Below, piece after piece: positions 1 through 6,160 of a stretch of 17,741 bases of DNA (its first letter is position 1; each line of letters opens with the position of its first letter). The stretch is taken from the NCBI GenBank assembly GCA_036524155.1, contig DATDCV010000535.1, positions 1-17,741 of the forward strand, read 5' to 3'. The notes beneath the pieces were generated by a model that saw nothing but the letters and a program-made list of their open reading frames with translations, made no database searches and was not told the origin of the DNA. Both the position numbers and the translations under genes were made by a program. This DNA is from DATDCV01 sp036524155. Lineage in GTDB: Bacteria; Verrucomicrobiota; Verrucomicrobiia; Limisphaerales; UBA8199.

Positions 1-1439
1 GGACCGTTGCCTTGCCCGCTGATCTCCACTGGCTGGCCATTCCGGAGAAACCGGGCCCGGCACCGCACCGTCCCATCCCGGCTCTCGGTTTCAAACCCCT
101 GCAAATCCCAGGGAACGGTCTGGTCGATATACTCACGCCAGAACATTTCTTTCAGCTCCGCAGCGCTCACCTCGCGTCCGAGTTTGTCCACTTCGTTGTT
201 GGCGATCGGTCCGAATTCGCGCTGCAAGTCTTTAGGCAGCTCGATTCCGAATTCGCTCTCCAGCAGGTACGCCACTCCGCCTTTGCCCGATTGGCTGTTG
301 ACGCGAATCACTTCTCGATACTCGCGCCCGATATCCGTCGGGTCGATCGTTAAGTAAGGCACATCCCAATACTGCCTGCCTCCGTTCCTGGCCCATTCCG
401 CCAGGCCCTTCTTGATCGCGTCCTGGTGGGAACCGCTGAAGGCGGTAAACACCAACTCCCCCGCGTACGGCTGGCGGGGCGGCACGGTCATCCCGGTGCA
501 ACGTTCGTAGACCTCGCGAACCGAGTTGAGATTCGTGAAATCGAGCTTGGGATCGATCCCTTGCATGTAGAGGTTCAGCGCTACAGTAACAATATCCAGG
601 TTCCCTGTCCTTTCCCCGTTTCCGAAGAGCGTGCCTTCGACTCGGTCGGCGCCGGCCAGCAACCCGAGTTCTGTTGCTGCCACCCCGGTGCAGCGGTCGT
701 TGTGCGTGTGCAGGCTGATCACCACCGCTTCGCGGTGTTTTAGGTTGCGGCACATCCACTCCACCTGGTCGGCATACACATTGGGGGTCGCCACTTCGAC
801 CGTGTCCGGCAGGTTCAAGATCATCTTTCGTTCGGCGGTGGGTTGCCATACGTCCATCACCGCTTCGGAGACCTCTTTGGCAAACTCGACCTCGGTGGCG
901 CTGAAGCTCTCGGGCGAATACTGCAGCGCGACCTCCGTGCCCTTGAGGAGCGGCAGGCGCTGGCGAATCATCTCCGCGCCCCGAACAGCCACTTCGATGA
1001 TCTGGTCCTTGTTCATCGCGAAAACGATTCGCCGTTGGGCGGGGGAAGTCGAGTTGTAGAGGTGGATGATGGCGCGTTTGGCGCCTTTGAGCGACTCGAA
1101 TGTGCGTTGGATCAAGTCCTCGCGCGCCTGCACCAGTACTTGCAGCCATACCTCATCCGGTGCCCGGTGTTCCTCAATCAGCCGCCGGTTGAACAGGAAT
1201 TCGGTGTTCGATGCCGAGGGAAAACCGACCTCGATCTCCTTGAAACCGCATTTGACCAGGGTCTGGAACAGCTCAAGTTTCTGGCTCACGTTCATGGGCA
1301 TAGCCAGCGCTTGATTCCCATCCCGCAGGTCGACGCTGCACCAGCGGGGAGCTGCGGTGACAGTCCGGTTTGGCCATTGGCGATCGGGCATCTTGACCGG
1401 CGGGAACGGCTTGTACTTTATCGATGGTTGTTTGATCAT
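1..1439 (-). CDS. leuA: 2-isopropylmalate synthase (LeuA), 3' end beyond window
   Basis: LeuA condenses 2-oxoisovalerate with acetyl-CoA to 2-isopropylmalate, the first committed step of leucine synthesis, in the cytoplasm. About 479 codons are visible and the frame is open to the left edge, so roughly the last 80 residues of a family of about 560 are missing. The N-terminus carries DRQWPNR followed by PRWCSVDLRDGNQAL (about residues 31-45), which is typical of the long-form LeuA. The metal-binding HTHND block is near residue 240 and NGERTGN lies shortly after it, so the HMG-L-like catalytic barrel is complete. The C-terminal leucine-sensing domain begins near the cut (ETESRDGTV). The start is the ATG at 1439; an ATG at 1443 is in another frame and soon closes. 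No strong ribosome site is seen. Just upstream lies a leucine leader-peptide attenuator, so expression is probably controlled by charged tRNA-Leu. Family assignment is very secure. Confidence 0.97.
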   Translation of the reverse strand, partial: MIKQPSIKYKPFPPVKMPDRQWPNRTVTAAPRWCSVDLRDGNQALAMPMNVSQKLELFQTLVKCGFKEIEVGFPSASNTEFLFNRRLIEEHRAPDEVWLQVLVQAREDLIQRTFESLKGAKRAIIHLYNSTSPAQRRIVFAMNKDQIIEVAVRGAEMIRQRLPLLKGTEVALQYSPESFSATEVEFAKEVSEAVMDVWQPTAERKMILNLPDTVEVATPNVYADQVEWMCRNLKHREAVVISLHTHNDRCTGVAATELGLLAGADRVEGTLFGNGERTGNLDIVTVALNLYMQGIDPKLDFTNLNSVREVYERCTGMTVPPRQPYAGELVFTAFSGSHQDAIKKGLAEWARNGGRQYWDVPYLTIDPTDIGREYREVIRVNSQSGKGGVAYLLESEFGIELPKDLQREFGPIANNEVDKLGREVSAAELKEMFWREYIDQTVPWDLQGFETESRDGTVRCRARFLRNGQPVEISGQGNG

Positions 1440-1475
1440 ACATTTAGCATTGTTGTGCCAGCCGGCCTGGGGCCT

Positions 1476-1512
1476 AAAACAAAAGACCCACCGCCGACTT
1501 CGGCAGTGGGTC
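1476..1512 (-). terminator. Intrinsic terminator (attenuator) in the leuA leader
   Basis: Read on the minus strand, GACCCACTGCCG pairs with CGGCGGTGGGTC across a 4-base loop, giving a 12-bp stem with one G-U pair. It is followed at once by TTTTGTTTT (1484-1476). It stands between the leader-peptide stop (1534) and the leuA start (1439), so it would end transcription before leuA. Its 5' arm (1512-1501) can instead pair with an upstream segment inside the leader peptide, which is what makes it an attenuator and not a simple terminator of another gene. Confidence 0.88.
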
Positions 1513-1566
1513 CAGTAAATTTCCAGGGCAACACTAGAACCCGACTGCCGCGCAGCTCAGCAGCAG
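1501..1566 (-). promoter_or_regulatory. leuA antiterminator and anti-antiterminator pairing region
   Basis: Three alternative RNA pairings can be drawn on the minus strand. Segment 1 is CTGCTG (1563-1558), which lies in the three consecutive Leu codons. It can pair with CGGCAG (1550-1545) across a 7-base loop. Segment 2 is CGGCAGTCGGGTTC (1550-1537). With one bulged C it pairs along 13 positions with GGACCCACTGCCG (1513-1501), which is the 5' arm of the terminator. The 2:3 and 3:4 pairings exclude each other. A ribosome stalled on the Leu codons would leave segment 2 free to antiterminate. A ribosome reaching the stop codon just past segment 2 would cover it and allow termination. The pairings are seen in the sequence; the mechanism is inferred from known amino-acid operon attenuators. 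Confidence 0.85.
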
Positions 1567-1602
1567 CGCGCTTGATAGCAGCAGTTCCAGTTTCCTGTTC
1601 AC
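1534..1602 (-). CDS. leuL: Leucine-rich leader peptide of leuA attenuator (LeuL-like)
   Basis: This is a 22-residue open frame from a GTG at 1602 to a TAG at 1534. It reads VNRKLELLLSSALLLS and then CAAVGF. Seven of the 22 codons are Leu (positions 5, 7, 8, 9, 13, 14, 15), six of them CTG and one CTA. The stop lies immediately before the terminator/antiterminator hairpins and the frame is directed towards leuA, which encodes the leucine-specific first enzyme. Its product would have no function of its own; translation speed at the Leu codons is the sensor. The candidate promoter places +1 on the G of the GTG, so the transcript may be leaderless. The frame stays open upstream to an ATG at 1734, but a start there would precede the promoter. 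The ending resembles a lipoprotein signal (LLLSC), which I regard as coincidental for a peptide this short. Confidence 0.83.
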   Translation of the reverse strand: MNRKLELLLSSALLLSCAAVGF

Positions 1603-1608
1603 GAGCCG

Positions 1609-1637
1609 AACGTAGCAGCGCTCCGGACCCAGGTCAA
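1609..1637 (-). promoter_or_regulatory. Candidate promoter of the leuA leader transcript
   Basis: On the minus strand TTGACC (1637-1632) and TACGTT (1614-1609) are separated by exactly 17 bases. The expected transcription start, seven bases after the -10 element, falls on position 1602, the first base of the leader GTG. The -35 element is strong and the -10 element is weak. The assignment rests on motif and position only. Confidence 0.5.
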
Positions 1638-1840
1638 TTCTCTTTTGCGATTTTTTCGGCACCGCCTCAGGAGGGACCTTGGCACGGCTCAATAGCGCCT
1701 CACCTGGAACGGCCGCGGCCCCATCGTTTTTCACACTGCTGATCCTAATCCTGGTCGAGTTCGGCTTCCTGAAGCCCTTCCAACGCTACTTCCCGCAGCG
1801 CCCACGCCGCGGGAACCTTTTGCTTCCCGATACTTTCCGC

Positions 1841-1869
1841 TTTTCACCCTCTCCGTACTTGCCTATAAC
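1841..1869 (+). promoter_or_regulatory. Candidate promoter of aroE
   Basis: TTTTCA (1841-1846) and TATAAC (1864-1869) are separated by 17 bases, with the likely +1 at 1876, which is the G of the aroE GTG. No Shine-Dalgarno sequence precedes that codon, so a leaderless mRNA is predicted. Promoter assignment is by motif only. Confidence 0.45.
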
Positions 1870-1875
1870 CGCCGC

Positions 1876-2796
1876 GTGTCCGAGCGATTCACAGCCCCCA
1901 TAGATGGCGCCACCCGGTATTGCGCTGTTTTCGGCCACCCTGTTCGGCATTCGGCCTCACCCGTGATGCAGAACGCGGGTCTCGCCAGCCTAGGGCTGAA
2001 TTGGAGGTACCTCGCCTTTGACGTCCACCCGGACCACCTTCGCGCCGCGCTAGCCGGAGCGAAGCGGATGAATTTCATCGGGCTGAATCTGACTGTTCCG
2101 CATAAAACGCTGGCCTTCGAGATGGTGGACGCGCGCGATGCCTCGGCGGAAGCGTGGGGAACAGTCAACACCATTTGCTTCGAGGTCAGGGATAATGACG
2201 GCCAGTGGCGGGGGTTGGCCGATTTGGCCGAGCCTGCCAGCGAGATTCGCGCCCGTGGATTCAACACCGATGCTGAGGCCGTCATTCGGTCTCTACGCGA
2301 AGATCTCGGCTTCTGTCCGGAAGGCAAGCGAGTGCTCCTGCTGGGCGCTGGCGGGGCGGGCCGCACGGCGGCGCTCAAGCTCGCCGCGGAGCGTGTCGCG
2401 GAGCTGTTCCTGGTCAATCGAACGCGCTCTAAGGCCCAGGCAGTCGCGGCGGAAATCCGCGACCGCTACCCTGCAGTCACGGTGACAACGGAATATCCCG
2501 CGGGGGAAATCGATCTTCTCCTGAACGCGACTTCGCTAGGGCTGAGCGCCGGTGATCCCCTGCCTTTGGCGGTGAAGAGATTCCGGCCGGAACAGGCCAG
2601 CGCGGTCTATGACATGATTTATCGCCCCGCGGCCACCGCGCTTCTGGCGCTGGCGGAGAAAGCGGGTTGCCGAACTGCGAACGGACTGGGAATGCTGCTC
2701 TATCAAGGTGCCGCGGCGCTGGAGATTTGGACCGGCAAACCCGCGCCGGTGGCGATTATGCGCGAAGCGCTACAGAAAAGCATTTATGGGCAGTGA
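1876..2796 (+). CDS. aroE: Shikimate dehydrogenase (NADP+)
   Basis: AroE reduces 3-dehydroshikimate to shikimate with NADPH, the fourth step of the chorismate pathway. The N-terminal substrate domain has GHPVRHSASP (20-29, the paired-Ser shikimate-binding motif) and NLTVPHK, with the catalytic Lys at 77. The catalytic Asp is D132 in FNTDAEA. The NADP fold shows GAGGAG (157-162) and NRT (181-183). The C-terminus ends in the usual QGAAALEIWTGKPAP helix. At 306 residues it is longer than the usual 270-290. About 14 extra residues (LADLAEPASEIRAR) sit directly before the FNTD motif. The GTG at 1876 is chosen because it lies just after a TATAAC -10 box and gives the full N-terminus; an ATG at 1904 is out of frame. 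The next gene begins one base after the stop, so the pair is probably co-transcribed. Function is very secure. Confidence 0.95.
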   Translation: MSERFTAPIDGATRYCAVFGHPVRHSASPVMQNAGLASLGLNWRYLAFDVHPDHLRAALAGAKRMNFIGLNLTVPHKTLAFEMVDARDASAEAWGTVNTICFEVRDNDGQWRGLADLAEPASEIRARGFNTDAEAVIRSLREDLGFCPEGKRVLLLGAGGAGRTAALKLAAERVAELFLVNRTRSKAQAVAAEIRDRYPAVTVTTEYPAGEIDLLLNATSLGLSAGDPLPLAVKRFRPEQASAVYDMIYRPAATALLALAEKAGCRTANGLGMLLYQGAAALEIWTGKPAPVAIMREALQKSIYGQ

Positions 2797-2797
2797 G

Positions 2798-3934
2798 ATG
2801 ATGGTGTCCGCGATATTCGAGCCTGAAGTCTGGGCGAGGGTCCCGTTCCATTTTTGGTCGGTGGCGTTCTTTGTGTTCGGTTCGATGGTGGGCAGTTTCC
2901 TCAACGTGTGCATCCATCGGCTGCCGCTGGGGGAGAGTGTGGTTTCGCCACCTTCGCACTGTCCGCACTGCAAGTATTCAATTCCCTGGTACCTAAACAT
3001 ACCGCTGTTCACGTGGTTGTATCTTCGCGGCCGCTGCCGGAACTGTGGCGCGCCGATCACCGTGCGGTATTTCCTGGTCGAGTTGCTCACCGCGGTGGTG
3101 TTCCTTTGTTGCTGGCTTGCCTTTGGGCCGCAGTCGGCCGCCCTGGCACTGGTGTACGCACTTTTCCTCGCCGGTTTGATCGCCGCGACGTTCATCGACT
3201 TCGAGCACTTCATCATTCCCGACGAGATCACGATCGGTGGCATCATTGCCGGTTTCCTGAGCGCTTTTCTGGTGCCGCAGATGCATCAGACAGTTTCGCC
3301 GTCCGATTCAATGAAAGAAAGCCTGCTCGGGATCCTGCTGGGTGCGGGACTCATTTACGCAATTCTCCGCGGGGGCAAACTGGTGTTCGGCCGGCAGCGA
3401 CTCACGTTGCCGGCGCACACAAAAATACTCTTCACCGACACCGCGGTGGTGCTGCCGGACAAATCCATCCCGTACGAGGAGGTGTTTTACCGGCGTTCGG
3501 ACACCATCGTGATGCAAGCGCACACGGTCGAATTGGTGGACCGCTGTTACAGAGACGTCCGTGTCAGGCTGAGCCCTTCAGTGCTCGAAATTGGCGAAGA
3601 GAAGTTGAATCCCGAGAAGGTACTTCACCTCGAGGCCGTGAGCGGCGAGATTGTGCTGCCGCGGGAGGCCATGGGCCTCGGGGACGTCAAGTTCATGGCG
3701 GCGATCGGCGCGTTTCTTGGCTGGCAAGCGGTGATCTTTTCACTGGTCGTAAGCTCTTTCATCGGGGCGGTGGTTGGGGGCACATTGGTGCTGCTCAAAC
3801 GGCGGGGGCTCTCCTCGCGGTTACCCTACGGTCCTTACATCGCTTTGGCGGCCATGTTGTGGCTCTTTGCGGGGCCGCAACTCGTCGCGGCTTACCGCCT
3901 GCTGATCCTTAGAGGGTTGGGGGGCGGACAGTAG
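2798..3934 (+). CDS. pilD: Prepilin peptidase (A24 aspartic protease / N-methyltransferase) with large insert
   Basis: This inner-membrane protease (PilD/GspO family) removes the leader of type IV prepilins and type II secretion pseudopilins, and usually N-methylates the new end. An N-terminal membrane segment (about 20-35) ends in GSFLNVCIHRLP. Two Cys pairs, HCPHC (54-58) and CRNC (80-83), form the usual zinc-binding loop. The catalytic Asp residues are D134 in FIDFEH and D296 in GLGDVKF. Unlike the compact family members, residues from about 196 to 290 between these two sites form a hydrophilic, probably beta-rich insert of roughly 95 residues. Helices follow to the C-terminus. The ATG at 2798 lies one base after the aroE stop; an in-frame ATG at 2786 is an alternative that overlaps aroE. 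A pseudopilin encoded at 7557-8345 is a likely substrate. The symbol is used in the family sense; gspO is equally possible. Confidence 0.9.
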   Translation: MMVSAIFEPEVWARVPFHFWSVAFFVFGSMVGSFLNVCIHRLPLGESVVSPPSHCPHCKYSIPWYLNIPLFTWLYLRGRCRNCGAPITVRYFLVELLTAVVFLCCWLAFGPQSAALALVYALFLAGLIAATFIDFEHFIIPDEITIGGIIAGFLSAFLVPQMHQTVSPSDSMKESLLGILLGAGLIYAILRGGKLVFGRQRLTLPAHTKILFTDTAVVLPDKSIPYEEVFYRRSDTIVMQAHTVELVDRCYRDVRVRLSPSVLEIGEEKLNPEKVLHLEAVSGEIVLPREAMGLGDVKFMAAIGAFLGWQAVIFSLVVSSFIGAVVGGTLVLLKRRGLSSRLPYGPYIALAAMLWLFAGPQLVAAYRLLILRGLGGGQ

Positions 3935-3948
3935 GGCGTGACGGCGCC

Positions 3949-5052
3949 TCAAGCCTTGCGTGCTGGGACGTTCCGTCCGCACTGGGCCTGGTGCCGGAGC
4001 GCGTGGTCCACCAGCACCAAGGCCGTCATCGCCTCCACGATCGGCACCGCTCGCGGCAAAACACATGGATCATGCCGTCCACGGCCCGTCAAGGTCGTGT
4101 TTTTCAGGTCCTCGTCAACCGTCTCCTGCTCGCTCATGACCGTGGCGACGGGCTTAAAAGCGACGCGGAAATAGATGGTCTGGCCGTTGGATATGCCCCC
4201 CTGCACGCCGCCGGAACGGTTGGAGGTCGTATAGACCTTGCCCCCTTTTGCCCGGAACGGATCGTTGTGTTCTGTGCCGGTGAGGAGAGTGCCTCCAAAC
4301 CCGGAACCGATCTCGAAACCTTTGGAGGCCGGCAGACTCAGCATCGCCTTCGCGAGGTCCGCGTCCAACCGGTCGAAAACCGGCTCACCCCAGCCGGCGG
4401 GAACTCCACGCGCAATCCCTTCCACGACACCGCCCACGGTGTCCCCGGCTTTGCGCATCCGCTCGATCAATTGAATCATCTTATCCGCAGCAATTGCATC
4501 CGGGCATCGCACCACGTTCGATTCGATCTGCCCCGATGTGACGGCTTCACGATCCACGACCGCCGCGATCCGCTGTACTTGGGTTACGCAGGCGAGCACC
4601 TCGACCCCATGCCATTCCCGCAGGATCTTCTTTGCTATCGCCCCTGCCGCGACGCGCCCGATGGTTTCTCGCGCGCTGCTCCGGCCGCCTCCTTGCCAAT
4701 TCCGGATTCCATATTTCGCCTGGTATGTGTAGTCGGCATGGGAAGGCCGGAATTTCCGCGCCATCTCGGCGTAGGCTTCAGGCCGAGCGTCCTCGTTCCT
4801 GACCATCAGGCAAATCGGGGTCCCGAGCGTTTTGCCTTCGAACGTCCCCGAGAGGATCTGGACCTTGTCCGCCTCTTTCCGGGGCGAGACAATCCTCGAC
4901 TGCCCAGGGCGGCGGCGGTCCAGGTCGGGCTGAATATCAGCATCCGTTAGTTCGAGTCGCGGCGGGCAGCCATCGACCACGACGCCAACTCCGCCGCCGT
5001 GCGATTCGCCCCAGGTGGTAATGCGAAAAAGGTGCCCGAAGCTGTTTGCCAT
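3949..5052 (-). CDS. aroC: Chorismate synthase
   Basis: AroC uses reduced FMN to remove phosphate from EPSP and form chorismate, the last shared step to Phe, Tyr, Trp and folate. The 367-residue length is normal. The three family signatures are present: GESHGGGVGVVVDG near the start, GGGRSSARETIGRVAAGA in the middle, and GRGRHDP near the C-terminus. Also visible are RRRPGQS, the FRPSHADYTYQAKYG stretch, and NRSGGVQGGISNG. The ATG at 5052 (MANSFGHLF) is chosen because family proteins start just before the F/L-x-T-T-x-GESHG block; the frame is open 25 codons further up to an ATG at 5127, but that extension has no family resemblance. The gene converges on the prepilin peptidase with 14 bases between stops and no clear hairpin there. 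aroE of the same pathway is on the other strand nearby. Confidence 0.96.
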   Translation of the reverse strand: MANSFGHLFRITTWGESHGGGVGVVVDGCPPRLELTDADIQPDLDRRRPGQSRIVSPRKEADKVQILSGTFEGKTLGTPICLMVRNEDARPEAYAEMARKFRPSHADYTYQAKYGIRNWQGGGRSSARETIGRVAAGAIAKKILREWHGVEVLACVTQVQRIAAVVDREAVTSGQIESNVVRCPDAIAADKMIQLIERMRKAGDTVGGVVEGIARGVPAGWGEPVFDRLDADLAKAMLSLPASKGFEIGSGFGGTLLTGTEHNDPFRAKGGKVYTTSNRSGGVQGGISNGQTIYFRVAFKPVATVMSEQETVDEDLKNTTLTGRGRHDPCVLPRAVPIVEAMTALVLVDHALRHQAQCGRNVPARKA

Positions 5053-5185
5053 GGGGTACAGCTTGCTCAAGGCCGGGGGCAAAATCAAACAGATCGGAGG
5101 GATTGGCTCCATCCATCGGCTCACCAACCCTCGGGGGCGTGACGGCGGCGGCGGTGGGAGCGAACGTGACGCGACGCGGAGCCTG

Positions 5186-5980
5186 CTACTCCGGGGCCGC
5201 CATCAGGTCTTTGAGGTCCTTTTCCGTCAGCGCGGCCGGATGGCCCTCGTAACGCACTATACCCTTCGGATCAAGTAACAGAACTGAGGGTATGCTGGTG
5301 ACGCCTGCCGCCGCGCACAACTTGCCTTTGCTGTCAGTAGCTACCGGAAAACCGGGTTTGGCAGCATCAGTTTGAGCAAGTTCGGTCTCGGAATTGGTGC
5401 TGACGCCGACTACGACCAATGTGTTGGCGAACTGCTTTTGAAGGGCGTTGAGGGCGGGGAGAGACCGGGCACAAGCCTTGCTCCAAGGCTCCCAAAAGGC
5501 CACCAGGACATATTTGCCTTCCATTTCGGGTTTCTCGCCACTCCACCCATCCACCGCCAGTGGGGGGCCGGGCCGCCCAATGAGGGACTTTTCGGAAATG
5601 GGATTCGCCAGGGTGTCGCGGGGCTCGTCTTCGGCGGCGCGTGCGGCGTTGGTTGGTGTCCCGCGGGTGGCGGTGCCGGAGGCGACTTTGCCGCCGTACA
5701 GCGCATCAGCTTCCGCCTGTTTCCGCTCCGCATCCGCCGCTTTAGCCGAGTCGTAATTGAACCGCTTTTGGAGCTCGGGGCTCAGATACTTAAGCTTGGC
5801 ATTGCCGATACCCTGAGCATGGTTGAAATAGAGGTCGGTGGCATTTGCGCCTATAACCGTAACGTTGCTGTAGGTGATTGGCCCGACTTTCAGGAAGGGC
5901 AACTCAAGAGTCGCGGCATGAACGGAAATTGAGGCCGCCAAAAAAAGCCCGGGAACGACATGCCATATGATCATGAGCAT
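5186..5980 (-). CDS. TlpA/thioredoxin-like exported protein with atypical active site
   Basis: A hydrophobic N-terminus (MLMIIWHVVPGLFLAASIS, ending in HAA) is a probable signal peptide, so the protein should act in the periplasm. A first domain (about residues 25-80) contains ITYSNVTVIGANATDLYFNH and YLSPELQKRFNYD, a segment I associate with verrucomicrobial proteins. A variable linker follows. The C-terminal half (from about 130) is a TlpA-like thioredoxin fold: VLVAFWEPWSKACARSLP where WCxxC is expected, then the cis-Pro strand SIPSVLLLDPKG. The first active-site Cys is replaced by Ser (AGC codon), leaving only the second, so a normal dithiol reaction is not possible. A monothiol, structural or non-catalytic role is likely, but the substrate is unknown. 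Start choice: ATG at 5980 gives a clean signal peptide; 5974 or 6040 are alternatives. The gap to aroC is 133 bases, so co-transcription is possible. Confidence 0.8.
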   Translation of the reverse strand: MLMIIWHVVPGLFLAASISVHAATLELPFLKVGPITYSNVTVIGANATDLYFNHAQGIGNAKLKYLSPELQKRFNYDSAKAADAERKQAEADALYGGKVASGTATRGTPTNAARAAEDEPRDTLANPISEKSLIGRPGPPLAVDGWSGEKPEMEGKYVLVAFWEPWSKACARSLPALNALQKQFANTLVVVGVSTNSETELAQTDAAKPGFPVATDSKGKLCAAAGVTSIPSVLLLDPKGIVRYEGHPAALTEKDLKDLMAAPE

Positions 5981-6071
5981 CCATATGCCCGAGTCGGAAC
6001 GATTTGACAAGTGCGGAGGAACGGAAGGAAGGAGTGCCAAGTTGGCCTTGCAGAGCGAAGGACGGATTTCA

Positions 6072-6101
6072 TTGACACTTCGACGGGCAGTTCTCTAGGT
6101 T
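6072..6101 (+). promoter_or_regulatory. Candidate promoter of purA
   Basis: A perfect -35 TTGACA (6072-6077) is followed after 18 bases by TAGGTT (6096-6101), a weak -10. The transcript would have a 5' leader of about 50 bases before the purA ATG at 6161. Motif evidence only. Confidence 0.4.
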
Positions 6102-6126
6102 CTCCGCGCAAAGGATGACACTTTGC

Positions 6127-6144
6127 CCCGAAATCACATTCGGG
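6127..6144 (+). other. Small hairpin in the purA 5' leader
   Basis: CCCGAA (6127-6132) and TTCGGG (6139-6144) form a perfect 6-bp stem with a 6-base loop, 16 bases before the purA start codon. There is no U tract, so it is not an intrinsic terminator. It could affect ribosome access or be chance. Confidence 0.35.
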
Positions 6145-6160
6145 AAATGTCCTTGAATTT

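Noticed and set aside
232..1149. A 305-codon minus-strand open frame inside leuA
   Set aside because: It is the wrong frame of leuA; the true frame carries all LeuA motifs and runs to the left edge. The translation is Arg/Gly/Pro-rich with no family resemblance.
1534..1734. A 66-residue lipoprotein-like product ending in LLLSC
   Set aside because: The longer reading starts upstream of the likely promoter, and only the last 22 codons are Leu-rich and positioned next to the terminator, so a regulatory leader peptide fits better than a lipoprotein.
843..1742. A 299-codon plus-strand open frame opposite leuA and its leader
   Set aside because: It is antisense to leuA and the attenuator, has no recognisable domain, and reflects GC-rich codon bias.
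2708..2797. Longer N-terminus for the prepilin peptidase starting inside aroE
   Set aside because: The added residues are the out-of-frame reading of the AroE C-terminus; ATG at 2798 or 2786 gives a normal N-terminal membrane segment.
3991..4950. A 319-codon plus-strand open frame opposite aroC
   Set aside because: aroC on the minus strand has all chorismate synthase signatures across the same bases; this frame has none.
6004..6027. A promoter from the second TTGACA (6004-6009, plus strand)
   Set aside because: No plausible -10 box stands 16-18 bases downstream; the TTGACA at 6072 is better placed.
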